Shown piece after piece: positions 50,027 to 58,517 of a DNA stretch of 64,000 nucleotides (positions are counted from its first letter, which is position 1; every line of letters begins with the position of its first letter). The DNA is from Acidimicrobiales bacterium (lineage in GTDB: Bacteria > Actinomycetota > Acidimicrobiia > Acidimicrobiales > Poriferisodalaceae): NCBI GenBank assembly GCA_009843525.1, contig VYDH01000018.1, forward strand, positions 1-64,000, in the 5' to 3' direction. The notes under the pieces are model-generated. The model was given only the letters and a program-made list of their open reading frames with translations. It did no database searches and had not been told where the DNA came from. A program made the position numbers and the translations under genes.

Positions 50027-51361
50027 ATGACGGCGTCGACATCCGGAGCGGCGACGTGGCGCACCGATCACTCCGCAGCGCTGTACGAGCGTGCGCGGCG
50101 GTCGATCACCGACGGCACGTCACGCGACACGCTGCTGCGCAAGGGCGGGCACCCCATCTATGTCGATCACGGCGACGGCGCATGGGTGACCGATGTGGAC
50201 GGCAACCGCTACCTGGACTGCAACAACAACTTCGCGTCCATCATCATCGGCCACGCCGATCCGACGATCGCCGCGGCGGTACAGGAGCGCATGTCTCGGG
50301 GAACGGCCTTCTCGTTTCCCAACGATGCCGAGGTGGAGCTGGCCGAGCTGCTGTGCGGGCGTGTCGAGAGCTTCGAGCTCATCCGCTTCTGCAATTCGGG
50401 CACCGAGGCCGTAATGGCTGCGCTGAAGGCTGCCCGCGCCTATACGGGCCGGCCGAATGTCATCAAGGTAGAAGGCGCCTATCACGGCACGTACGACCAT
50501 GCCGAGGCCAGCCAGTCGCCCGATCCCACGAACTGGGGTGACCCGGCCGCCCCGCCGACAGTGCGTTACGCCGCCGGCACGCCGGCGTCGGTGGAAGACG
50601 AGGTGGGCATCATCTCGTTCAACGATGCCGAGGGTGCCCGCACGGCGATCCGCCGCAGCGGTGACCGGCTGGCTGCCGTGCTGCTGGATGTGATGCCGAA
50701 CAGGGTGGGCATGCCAGCCATCGAGCCCGACTTCATTCAGGCGATCCGCGACACCACGCGAGAGGTGGGCGCACTGCTCGTGCTCGACGAGGTCATCTCG
50801 TTCCGGCTGGGTTACGGGGGAGCGCAGTCGAAGCTGGGCATCGACCCCGACATCACCACGCTGGCCAAGATCATCGGCGGGGGTTTCCCGGTGGGTGCCA
50901 TCGCCGGTCGCCTGGGTCCGATGGAGACGTTCGTCCGTGTGGCGGGAAACCGAGCCAAGGTGCCATCGGGCGGCACCTTCGCTGCCAATCCCATCACCAT
51001 GACGGCCGGCCATGCCGCGATGACGCTGCTCGACCGCGACGCCTTCGCCCGGCTGGACACGATCGGCGATCATGTGCGGTCAGGCTTGCGAGCTGTCTTT
51101 GATGGGGCGGGAGTGGGGTGGCAAGTCACCGGCGCCGGCAGCCTGTTCCGTGTGCACCCGCACCGTCGCACCATCCGCAACTATCGCGACTCGCATCTCT
51201 CGAGTGACGAGACCGTCGAGATCACCGACTTCGGCCGGCGCATGCAGTCACATGGCGTCTATTTCATCGCCGAAGGCTTGGGCTGCATGAGTCTCGCGAC
51301 GAGCGACGACGACATCGACCACTTCCTCGAGGCCGCCGAAGCATCGTTGCCGCGCCCATAA
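50027..51361 (+). CDS. Class III aminotransferase, glutamate-1-semialdehyde aminomutase-like, copy 1
   Basis: The protein has 444 residues, about 70 percent identical by eye to the gene at 52565. It uses PLP: IRFCNSGTEAVMAALKAARA, VEGAYHGTYDHAEAS, LLVLDEVISFRLGYGG, and the lysine in AKIIGGGFPVGAIAG. The general look is of the GSA-aminomutase branch, but this locus lacks other heme genes. The start at ATG 50027 aligns with the paralogue; an in-frame GTG at 49988 would add 13 residues. It forms a same-strand group with a Rieske oxygenase, another aminotransferase and an amidase. A role on an amino-containing substrate made by the oxygenase is inferred. Confidence 0.88.
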   Translation: MTASTSGAATWRTDHSAALYERARRSITDGTSRDTLLRKGGHPIYVDHGDGAWVTDVDGNRYLDCNNNFASIIIGHADPTIAAAVQERMSRGTAFSFPNDAEVELAELLCGRVESFELIRFCNSGTEAVMAALKAARAYTGRPNVIKVEGAYHGTYDHAEASQSPDPTNWGDPAAPPTVRYAAGTPASVEDEVGIISFNDAEGARTAIRRSGDRLAAVLLDVMPNRVGMPAIEPDFIQAIRDTTREVGALLVLDEVISFRLGYGGAQSKLGIDPDITTLAKIIGGGFPVGAIAGRLGPMETFVRVAGNRAKVPSGGTFAANPITMTAGHAAMTLLDRDAFARLDTIGDHVRSGLRAVFDGAGVGWQVTGAGSLFRVHPHRRTIRNYRDSHLSSDETVEITDFGRRMQSHGVYFIAEGLGCMSLATSDDDIDHFLEAAEASLPRP

Positions 51362-51362
51362 T
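51357..51362 (+). promoter_or_regulatory. CATAAT -10-like box, leaderless promoter of the Rieske gene
   Basis: CATAAT overlaps the TAA stop of the aminotransferase gene and ends 7 nt before ATG 51370. Confidence 0.5.
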
Positions 51363-51369
51363 TCATGTG

Positions 51370-52515
51370 ATGTCCGAACTGCAGGCCGTTCCGGCCCTTG
51401 GTACGTCAATCGATGTCGGCTACGACCTCGATGCAGCCAACTCGTTGTCATTGCACGCCGATGCATACATCGATCCGCGGTGGCACGACCTCGAGCAGCG
51501 TGAAGTCTTCGCCCGCAGCTGGCAGTGGGTGTGCCATGTCGAATCGGTGCGCATGCCCGGCGACTACGTGGCGCTTGAAGTAGCGGGCATGCCGATTGCG
51601 CTGGTGCGAGGCAGCGACGGCCAGCTGAACGCCTTCTACAACGTCTGCCAGCATCGGGCGCACCACCTGCTGTCCGGCACTGGCAACACCGGCAGCATCG
51701 TGTGCCCGTATCACGGCTGGACCTATGACCTGGGCGGCCAACTGCATCGGGCCCGCGAGACCGATCACCTGACCGGTTTCGATCCGTCGCAGATCTGCCT
51801 GCAGTCCGTGCAGGCCGAGGAGTTCGGCGGATTCGTCTACATCAACCTGGACGCGTCGGCCGAGTCACTGGCTGCGCAGTCCGGGGGACTGGGCGCCGAG
51901 ATCGCTCGCTGGGCGCCGGACGTGGGCGAACTCACCCATGTTCGCCGTTTCAGCTACGAGATTGCCTCGAATTGGAAGAACGTGGTGGACAACTTCCTGG
52001 AGTGCTACCACTGCCACATCGCCCACCCCGACTTCGTGACGCTGGTGGAGATGGACACCTACCAAGTCACCACGCACGGCATCTACTCCAGCCACATGGC
52101 ACGCGCCGGCTACTCCGACAACTCGGCCTACAGCGTCGAGGGCTCCAGCGTGAAGGACCTAGCGGTGTGGTGGCTGTGGCCCAACACCTGCCTGATGCGC
52201 TACCCGGGCCGCGGCAACTTCAGCATCATGCAGATGGTGCCCACCGGGCCCGAGACCACCCATGAGACCATCGACTACTACTTCGAGACAGACGAATTGA
52301 CACCCGCTGACGTCGAATCCATGCGCTACATCGACGAGACACTGCAACCCGAGGACATCGGGATTGTCGAGAGCGTGCAGCGAGGCATGCGCACGCCCGC
52401 ATTCACCCAGGGCCGCATCGTGTGCGATCCGGAAGGCTCGGGTCTGTCCGAGCACGGCGTGCATCACTTTCATGGACTCGTGCTCGATGCCTACCGCCGA
52501 GCCGGCGCCAAGTAG
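51370..52515 (+). CDS. Rieske non-heme iron oxygenase, alpha subunit (carnitine/choline monooxygenase-like)
   Basis: The protein has 381 residues. The Rieske 2Fe-2S ligands are Cys93/His95 (NVCQHRAHH) and Cys112/His115 (VCPYHGWTYD). The mononuclear iron site is His214 and His219 in NFLECYHCHIAHPDF, with a later Asp in PEDIGIVESVQRG. The residue that bridges the two metals is Glu211 where most oxygenases have Asp; carnitine monooxygenase CntA also has Glu there. The group oxidises quaternary or N-methyl amines and related compounds. No reductase gene is adjacent. It sits between two paralogous aminotransferase genes. Confidence 0.93.
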   Translation: MSELQAVPALGTSIDVGYDLDAANSLSLHADAYIDPRWHDLEQREVFARSWQWVCHVESVRMPGDYVALEVAGMPIALVRGSDGQLNAFYNVCQHRAHHLLSGTGNTGSIVCPYHGWTYDLGGQLHRARETDHLTGFDPSQICLQSVQAEEFGGFVYINLDASAESLAAQSGGLGAEIARWAPDVGELTHVRRFSYEIASNWKNVVDNFLECYHCHIAHPDFVTLVEMDTYQVTTHGIYSSHMARAGYSDNSAYSVEGSSVKDLAVWWLWPNTCLMRYPGRGNFSIMQMVPTGPETTHETIDYYFETDELTPADVESMRYIDETLQPEDIGIVESVQRGMRTPAFTQGRIVCDPEGSGLSEHGVHHFHGLVLDAYRRAGAK

Positions 52516-52552
52516 CTCCTGACTGGTCAAGCAGTCGGCACGGCGGCTCTGC

Positions 52553-52558
52553 GACACT
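52553..52558 (+). promoter_or_regulatory. GACACT variant -10 box of the second aminotransferase
   Basis: GACACT ends 6 nt before GTG 52565. It resembles the GAGACT and AACACT boxes of other genes here. Confidence 0.35.
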
Positions 52559-52564
52559 GAGCCG

Positions 52565-53899
52565 GTGACAGCACCCAATGGAGCCCCGGCCGGCGATCGC
52601 CGCTCAGAAGCGCAGTCGGCTGCGCTGTACGCGCGGGCGCAACAGTGGATCCCCGACGGGGTGTCGCGGGCCACGCTGCTGCGGCGGCCGAACCCCATCT
52701 ATGTGGATCACGGCGAGGGCGCCTGGGTCACCGACGTCGACGGCAACCGCTACCTCGACTGCAACAACAACTTCACCTCGCTCATCATGGGGCACGCCAA
52801 TCCCGCCATCGTCGAAGCGGTGAGTGCGCAGATGGGGCGCGGCACGGCGTTCGCGCTGGCGTGCGACATCGAGATAGAGCTGGCGTCGCTGCTGTGCGAT
52901 CGGGTCGCGAGCTTCGAGCTCATCAGGTTCTGCAACTCCGGCACCGAAGCGGTGATGGGTGCGCTCAAGGCGGCCCGCGCATTCACCGGCCGGCCCAACG
53001 TCATCAAGGTGGAAGGCGCCTATCACGGCACGTACGACCATGCCGAAGCCAGCCTGGCGTCCGATCCCACCAACTGGGGCGACGCCGCTGCCCCGGCCAC
53101 GGTGCCCTATGCCTCCGGCACGCCCGACTCGGTGATCGAAGAGGTCAGCGTCATCCATTTCAATGACGCCGACGGGGCCCGCGCGGCGATTGAACGTCAG
53201 GGCGATCGGTTGGCCGCCGTGCTGCTCGACGTGATGCCGAGCCAGGTGGGGCTGCCGACGATCGAGCCCGAGTTCATCGCTGCTGTCCGCGACGCCACCC
53301 GCGAGGTGGGTGCTCTGCTGGTGCTCGACGAGGTGATCTCGTTCCGGCTGGGCTACAGCGGGGCACAGACCCTGCTGGGCATCGATCCCGACATCACCGC
53401 CGTGGCCAAGATCATCGGCGGCGGCTTCCCTGTCGGCGGTGTTGCCGGCCGCGAGGGGCCGATGTCGACATTCGCGCGCACTGGCGGCACCCGGGCCAAG
53501 GTGCCCTCGGGCGGGACGTTCACGGCGAACCCGGTCACGATGGCGGCCGGCCTTGCGACAATGAACCAGCTCGATCACGCCGCGTTCGCCCGCTTGGACG
53601 AGCTGGGCGAAGCCGTGCGCAGCGGTCTGCGCTCTGCCATCGAGCGGGCAGGAGTCGACTGGCAGGTGACCGGCCGCGGGAGCCTGTTCAAGGTGCACCC
53701 CCACACGAGGCACATCCGCAATTACCGCGACGCCCACCTCAGCAGCGATGAAGCCGCCGAAGTCGAGCGATTCGAGCACACGATCCAGGCGGGTGGCGTG
53801 TACCTGTCCGGCGGCGGCTTCGGCAGTCTCAGCCTGGCCATGACCGACGACGACATCGCACACCTGCTGGCGGCAGCCGCCGCAGCACTGCCGGCCTGA
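52565..53899 (+). CDS. Class III aminotransferase, glutamate-1-semialdehyde aminomutase-like, copy 2
   Basis: The protein has 444 residues and the same length and motifs as the copy at 50027 (IRFCNSGTEAVMGALKAARA, VEGAYHGTYDHAEAS, AKIIGGGFPVGGVAG with the PLP lysine). DNA is nearly identical around residues 138-158, which suggests gene conversion or recent duplication. Divergence is greatest in the N-terminal 30 residues and in the region after residue 160, so substrate range may differ. GTG 52565 is the start. It follows the Rieske gene by 49 nt and precedes an amidase gene by 56 nt. Confidence 0.88.
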   Translation: MTAPNGAPAGDRRSEAQSAALYARAQQWIPDGVSRATLLRRPNPIYVDHGEGAWVTDVDGNRYLDCNNNFTSLIMGHANPAIVEAVSAQMGRGTAFALACDIEIELASLLCDRVASFELIRFCNSGTEAVMGALKAARAFTGRPNVIKVEGAYHGTYDHAEASLASDPTNWGDAAAPATVPYASGTPDSVIEEVSVIHFNDADGARAAIERQGDRLAAVLLDVMPSQVGLPTIEPEFIAAVRDATREVGALLVLDEVISFRLGYSGAQTLLGIDPDITAVAKIIGGGFPVGGVAGREGPMSTFARTGGTRAKVPSGGTFTANPVTMAAGLATMNQLDHAAFARLDELGEAVRSGLRSAIERAGVDWQVTGRGSLFKVHPHTRHIRNYRDAHLSSDEAAEVERFEHTIQAGGVYLSGGGFGSLSLAMTDDDIAHLLAAAAAALPA

Positions 53900-53942
53900 A
53901 TCCGGCACTGCGACAACTGATCCAGCCGCCGGCTCAGCCTCC

Positions 53943-53948
53943 TAGCCT
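53943..53948 (+). promoter_or_regulatory. TAGCCT -10 box, leaderless promoter of the amidase gene
   Basis: TAGCCT ends 7 nt before ATG 53956. Confidence 0.6.
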
Positions 53949-53955
53949 CGGCGCG

Positions 53956-55428
53956 ATGACAGGCGCGAACAGCACAGATCCGAACCTTCTGCCAGCGGTC
54001 GAGCTGGCATCGCTGATGCGGCAGGGCAAGGTGTCCGCCGCCGAGGCGCTCGAGGGCGCGTTGGATCGCTACGAGCGATTCAACCCGGCGGTGAACGCCG
54101 TGATCGTGACCAGGATCGACGAGGCTCGCCAACGAGCCGCGGAGGCCGACGCGGCGCTCGCAGCGGGGGAATGCTGGGGACCCCTGCACGGTGTGCCCAT
54201 GACCATCAAGGAGGCTTTCGACTGGGCTGGCACACCGTCCACGTGGGGAAATCCGGCATGGGCCGACAACGTGGCCGAGACCGACGCCGTCACGGTCACC
54301 CGGTACCTGGACGCCGGCGCGGTGATCTGGGGCAAGACCAACGTGCCGCTGATGCTCGGCGACTGGCAGAGCTTCAACGACATCTACGGCTGCACCAATA
54401 ACCCGTGGGACCTGACTCGGGTGCCCGGCGGCTCGTCGGGGGGCTCGGCTGTGGCGCTCGCGACCGGCATGGCCTCGCTGGAGCTCGGCTCTGACATCGG
54501 CGCGTCCATTCGCAATCCCGCCCACTACTGCGGCGTGTTCGGCCACAAGCCGACCTACGGGTTAGTCCCCGACGACGGTCACGCAGTGCCCGGTGCGCTG
54601 GTCGGCAGCGACATCGCCGTGTGCGGTCCGCTGGCGCGCAGCGCAGCCGATCTGGACGTAGCGCTCGATGTGCTCGCCGGACCCTCCGGCTTCGACGCCG
54701 CCGGCTACAGCGTGGCGCTGCAGACGGAGCATCGCGACACGCTGGGGGCGTTCCGGGTGGGCGTCATGCTGGACACGCCGGTCATCCGCAACTCGACAGC
54801 CATGACCGACACGCTGCAGCGGGCCGTGGACGCGCTCGCAGCCGCCGGAGCTGATGTCAGCGAGGCGACGCCGGACATCGACCAGCACGAGTTCAACGAG
54901 AACTACCTGATGCTGCTGCGCGCCGCCACCGGTGCCTTGGCCGACGACGCTATGTGGAACGACGCGAAGTCCCGGGCACACCGGTACAACGACGGCGAGG
55001 GGGACTACCAGTCGCTGGTGGACTACGCGATGACGATGAGCCACCGTGAGTGGTACGCCCACCACAACAGGCGCGAGGGCTACCGGCAGGCCTGGGCGAG
55101 GTTCTTTGACGACTACGACCTGCTGCTGTGCCCGATCGCGGCATCTGCGGCATTCGTTCACGACCACACCGGCACCCGGCCCACTCGCACCATCGACATC
55201 GACGGCCACCCCGAACTCGGCGTCGACCAGCTGTTCTGGGCGGGCTGGAGCTGCAGCGTGTACTTGCCTGGCACGGTCGCGCCCGTCGGGCTGACCGCTG
55301 ACGGGCTGAACCTGCCGGTCGGCATGCAGATAGTGGCGCCTCACCTGGGGGATCGTCGCGGCATCCGCTATGCGTCGCTCATCGAGCGGACGCTCGGCGG
55401 CTTTGTCTCGCCGCCTGGCTACGAGTAG
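53956..55428 (+). CDS. Amidase signature enzyme
   Basis: The protein has 490 residues with a complete triad: Lys85 in PMTIKEAF, cis-Ser in VPGGSSGGSAV (about 160-161) and nucleophile Ser184 in SDIGASIRNPAHYCG. It shares more with the amidase at 58518 than with that at 26418; both have MxHREW (here MSHREWYAHHNRREGYRQAW). Start ATG 53956 has a leaderless TAGCCT promoter. It lies downstream of the aminotransferase-Rieske-aminotransferase set and may hydrolyse an amide made or used there. Confidence 0.9.
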   Translation: MTGANSTDPNLLPAVELASLMRQGKVSAAEALEGALDRYERFNPAVNAVIVTRIDEARQRAAEADAALAAGECWGPLHGVPMTIKEAFDWAGTPSTWGNPAWADNVAETDAVTVTRYLDAGAVIWGKTNVPLMLGDWQSFNDIYGCTNNPWDLTRVPGGSSGGSAVALATGMASLELGSDIGASIRNPAHYCGVFGHKPTYGLVPDDGHAVPGALVGSDIAVCGPLARSAADLDVALDVLAGPSGFDAAGYSVALQTEHRDTLGAFRVGVMLDTPVIRNSTAMTDTLQRAVDALAAAGADVSEATPDIDQHEFNENYLMLLRAATGALADDAMWNDAKSRAHRYNDGEGDYQSLVDYAMTMSHREWYAHHNRREGYRQAWARFFDDYDLLLCPIAASAAFVHDHTGTRPTRTIDIDGHPELGVDQLFWAGWSCSVYLPGTVAPVGLTADGLNLPVGMQIVAPHLGDRRGIRYASLIERTLGGFVSPPGYE

Positions 55429-55530
55429 CCGCTCGGGCCGGTGTCGGCGACCGCCAGCGGCCGTGTCCTGACGGCTGAACGCTCAGTTGATCGGGTCTGC
55501 GTGGCCCGCCGTCTGCTAATCAACTAGGCC

Positions 55531-56421
55531 GTGACAGACACACCCGGGACAGACACCGATGCGGCCGTCGAAGCGGCCTTGGACGAGCTGCTGGACCTGC
55601 TCGATGTGCAGCAGAGTGACGACGGATCGGACACGTTCCGGGGCAAGGGCTCCGGCTTCGACGAATTCGGCCTGTACGGCGGGCACGTCCTGGCCCAGGC
55701 CGTCGTAGCGGCGCAGCGGACCGTTGACGACGACCGGCCGATGAACTCGGTACACGCCGTGTTTCTGCGGGGTGGCGACGGCTTGGCAGAGGTCGACTAC
55801 AAGGTGGACCGTGTGCGCGACGGGCGGGCGTTCTGCACCCGCCGCTCGCAGGCCTTCCAATCCGACCGCCTGATCTTCGAACTCACGGCCACGTTTCACG
55901 TTCCTGAGACGGGCAAGGTCGACATTCAGACCCCGTTGCCCGGCAACGTGCCGCCGCCGACCTCGGTTCCCACCTTCCAGGAGTGCATCGCGCAGGTGGG
56001 CCCCATCTTCGGAGAACAGTGGTCGTACATGACCCGGCCGGTCGAATTCCGGCTCGTGCATGCTCCGTGGGCGCCGACGGGGCCGTCACCTCGCGGTGGC
56101 ATCGACTACTGGTTCCGTGCCCCGCGCCTGCTGCCGGACGATCCGGCGATCCACGAAGCGATCATCTCCTACATGAGCGACGACTGTCTCGCCGACAACG
56201 TGATCGTGCCCTACGGGGTCACCTGGCTGGACCCCAGCGTGCAGGTGGCCAGCCTGGATCACGCCATGTGGTTCCACGAGCCCGCCCGGGCCGACGAGTG
56301 GATCTACTGCGAGCAGCGACCGCTGATGGCCGGCGGCAACCGTGGCACCTCCGAAGCCCGCTTCTGGCAGAACGGCCGCCTCGTGGCCACTGCGGTACAG
56401 GAGGCCCTCGCCCGCCTCTGA
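55531..56421 (+). CDS. Acyl-CoA thioesterase, TesB-like double hotdog
   Basis: The protein has 296 residues. Two hotdog domains are visible. The first has FGLYGGHVLAQAVVAAQRTV and NSVHAVFLRGGD, the second begins near FRLVHAPWAP and ends with GNRGTSEARFWQNGRLVATA, typical of TesB-type acyl-CoA thioesterases, which release free acids. GTG 55531 is the start. It lies 102 nt after the amidase gene and is convergent with a CoA-transferase gene. Substrate chain length not known. Confidence 0.85.
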   Translation: MTDTPGTDTDAAVEAALDELLDLLDVQQSDDGSDTFRGKGSGFDEFGLYGGHVLAQAVVAAQRTVDDDRPMNSVHAVFLRGGDGLAEVDYKVDRVRDGRAFCTRRSQAFQSDRLIFELTATFHVPETGKVDIQTPLPGNVPPPTSVPTFQECIAQVGPIFGEQWSYMTRPVEFRLVHAPWAPTGPSPRGGIDYWFRAPRLLPDDPAIHEAIISYMSDDCLADNVIVPYGVTWLDPSVQVASLDHAMWFHEPARADEWIYCEQRPLMAGGNRGTSEARFWQNGRLVATAVQEALARL

Positions 56422-56435
56422 GGCCAGATGCGGGG

Positions 56436-56458
56436 GCCGGCTCGCATGTGCGGCCGGC
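56436..56458. terminator. Hairpin between convergent thioesterase and CoA-transferase genes
   Basis: GCCGGC/GCCGGC pairs across an 11-base loop in the 49-base gap between the two stops. Confidence 0.45.
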
Positions 56459-56470
56459 AGCGGCGACTGC

Positions 56471-57634
56471 TCAGGCGACGATGCCGCCGTTTCGGAGCGC
56501 GGCGATCTCGGCGGGGGAGTGGCCCAGCTCGGCGAGCACCTCATCGGTGTGCTCGCCCTTGGCCGGGGCCAAGCGCTCGAGCTCGGTGGGTGTCTTGCTG
56601 AAGCGCGCCGGAAAGCGAGTGGTGCGAATCTGGCCCACTGCGGGGTGATGGTGGGTGAGCACCGTCTCGTTGTGCTGCACCTGGGGGTCATCGAACACTT
56701 CGGTGATGTCCAGCACGGGTGCGCAAGGAACGTCAGCGGACTCGAGTGCGGTGAGCGCCTCGGCCGTGGTGAATTCGCCGAGCAGCTTGGCGAACACTTC
56801 CTGGTGTTCGTTCGAGTTTCGTATCCGGGCCTCGCGAGTGGCGAAGCGAGGATCGTCGATCAGATGCGGCACGCCGAGCTTCACGCACACGCGGGCGTAC
56901 TGGTCGTCCGCGGGCCAGATGGCTCCCACCGAGCCATCTGTTGTCTGCCATGGGCTGTACCACTCGCTGTAGGACGGCGTCGGTATGGCATCGGGCACCG
57001 ATTCGTTCCAGAAGTAGTCGAGCCACATCCACGACAGCGTCGAATCGAGCAGGTTGACCTCGACGTGCTGGCCGCCAGCGCCGTTCGCCCGGGCCAAAAG
57101 CGCCCCGAGCACGGCGGTGGCCCCGGTCATCGCTGTGGTCTTGTCGGCAGTGGCCGATTTCACGAAGTCGCCGCCCTGCGCCTCGGTCATGCCCGACAGC
57201 GATTGGATGATCGGGTCGTAGACGGGCTGGTGGGCATAGGGACCGTCGGAGCCGAATCCTGACACCGACAGGTAGACGAGATCGGGGTTGACAGCGCTGA
57301 GATCGTCGTAGCCGATGCGCAAGCGCTCGGCTACCCCGGGTCGGAAGTTCTGGATGAACACATCGGCACCCTCCACGAGCTGCAGCAGGATTTCCCTGCC
57401 GGCGGGTTCGCGGATGTTGAGGTCCATGCCCCGTTTGTTGCGGTGCATCTGGACCCAGCAGCCCGACTGGTCGCCGACGATCGCACCGGTGAGGCGCATG
57501 ACGTCCGAAGCGCCGACCTTCTCGATCAGCACCACGTCAGCGCCCATCTCGGCGAGGTGCGTCGACACCCAGGCCCCGGCGACCGCGCTGGAGACGTCCA
57601 CGACGGTGATGCCTTCGAGCGGTCCTGTCCCCAT
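56471..57634 (-). CDS. Family III (CaiB/BaiF) CoA-transferase, single domain
   Basis: The protein has 387 residues, the normal length. It begins GPLEGITVVDVSSAVAGAWV and shows MHRNKRGMDLNI, VFIQNFRPGVAERL, DLVYLSVSGFGSDGP and the catalytic Asp140 in PVYDPIIQSLSGM. It is a full-length counterpart to the double enzymes in this window and helps to locate the missing Asp in their second domains. ATG 57634 has an AGGAGG site. It lies 11 nt after the hydrolase gene, third in a minus-strand amidase-hydrolase-CoA-transferase operon, which suggests amide cleavage followed by CoA activation. Confidence 0.92.
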   Translation of the reverse strand: MGTGPLEGITVVDVSSAVAGAWVSTHLAEMGADVVLIEKVGASDVMRLTGAIVGDQSGCWVQMHRNKRGMDLNIREPAGREILLQLVEGADVFIQNFRPGVAERLRIGYDDLSAVNPDLVYLSVSGFGSDGPYAHQPVYDPIIQSLSGMTEAQGGDFVKSATADKTTAMTGATAVLGALLARANGAGGQHVEVNLLDSTLSWMWLDYFWNESVPDAIPTPSYSEWYSPWQTTDGSVGAIWPADDQYARVCVKLGVPHLIDDPRFATREARIRNSNEHQEVFAKLLGEFTTAEALTALESADVPCAPVLDITEVFDDPQVQHNETVLTHHHPAVGQIRTTRFPARFSKTPTELERLAPAKGEHTDEVLAELGHSPAEIAALRNGGIVA

Positions 57635-57645
57635 GAGTGCCTCCT

Positions 57646-58455
57646 CTAGCGGGCGTGCGGTGTGTCGGCGTGCTGCCTGATGAATCTGGCGGCTGCGGCG
57701 TTCCATCCTGCGGGGTCCTGGGCGTTCACCGCGTGCGAGGCTGGCAGGTCGGCGATTTCCAGCTCGGGAATCTGTCTCGCCCTCGGAAGGAGATGCTGGA
57801 AGCGGCCCTCCTCGGTGCCGTTGGTCAGCAGCACGGGAACCGCAACGTCGGCCAGACGCTCCCCGAGCGGGACCCCCGCATTCGTGAAGCGAAACGAGTT
57901 GACGAGCCCTGTCGCATCGTGCTCGGAGAACTCGCCTGCCAGCTTGGCGCGCACCGCCGGCGAGATGCGCGTCGATCGCCCGGGGTTGATCCAGCTGTCG
58001 CGCAGCACTTCGATGCCGTGCGTCTCAAGCTCGAGCGCGCGCTCTTCCACCAGTGTCTCGGTGCGCTCTGCCCACACGGCAGGCTCGCTGAACGCAGATG
58101 ACGAGTTGGTGAGCACGGCGCCGATGACGTGTGCGGGGTACGCCAGCACGTAGTGCAAGGCGAGCGCCGCTCCCAGCGACTGCCCGATCATCCAGATCCG
58201 TTCGGCATCGAGCTCGACTCGCAACCGCTCGAACTCGGCCACATAGCTGTGCGGCCGGTATCGCTCAGAATCGGCAGGGCTGGGCGATCTGCCGTGGCCC
58301 CACAGCTCGATCACCACCGGGCGGCAAACGGCCTGCAGCGCGCCGATGTTGTCGTCCCAATAGGAGCGACTGCCCAGAGCACCGTGCACCAGCAGCGCCA
58401 GCGGACCGTCGCCGTCGTGGACGGCTGCGTGGAGGCGTTCTTCGTCCGCGGTCAT
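57646..58455 (-). CDS. Alpha/beta hydrolase
   Basis: The protein has 269 residues. It has ALLVHGALGSRSYWDDNIG, nucleophile Ser93 in MIGQSLGAALALHY, Asp in TNGTEEGRFQ region and His in LPASHAVNAQDP. It is a Ser esterase/C-C hydrolase type. ATG 58455 is the natural start; the frame runs further upstream through the end of the amidase gene, but that part is not protein-like. It lies between the amidase and CoA-transferase genes. The substrate is not known. Confidence 0.87.
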   Translation of the reverse strand: MTADEERLHAAVHDGDGPLALLVHGALGSRSYWDDNIGALQAVCRPVVIELWGHGRSPSPADSERYRPHSYVAEFERLRVELDAERIWMIGQSLGAALALHYVLAYPAHVIGAVLTNSSSAFSEPAVWAERTETLVEERALELETHGIEVLRDSWINPGRSTRISPAVRAKLAGEFSEHDATGLVNSFRFTNAGVPLGERLADVAVPVLLTNGTEEGRFQHLLPRARQIPELEIADLPASHAVNAQDPAGWNAAAARFIRQHADTPHAR

Positions 58456-58517
58456 GGCGCGCTGCGACGGGTTCGCAAGCTGTGCTGGCTCTTGGCTGGA
58501 GAACGGCGCTGCGTGGC

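Noticed and set aside
53929..53941. Partial match (about 12 bases) to the 45-bp repeat
   Set aside because: It lacks the core of the repeat and is within chance expectation for this base composition.
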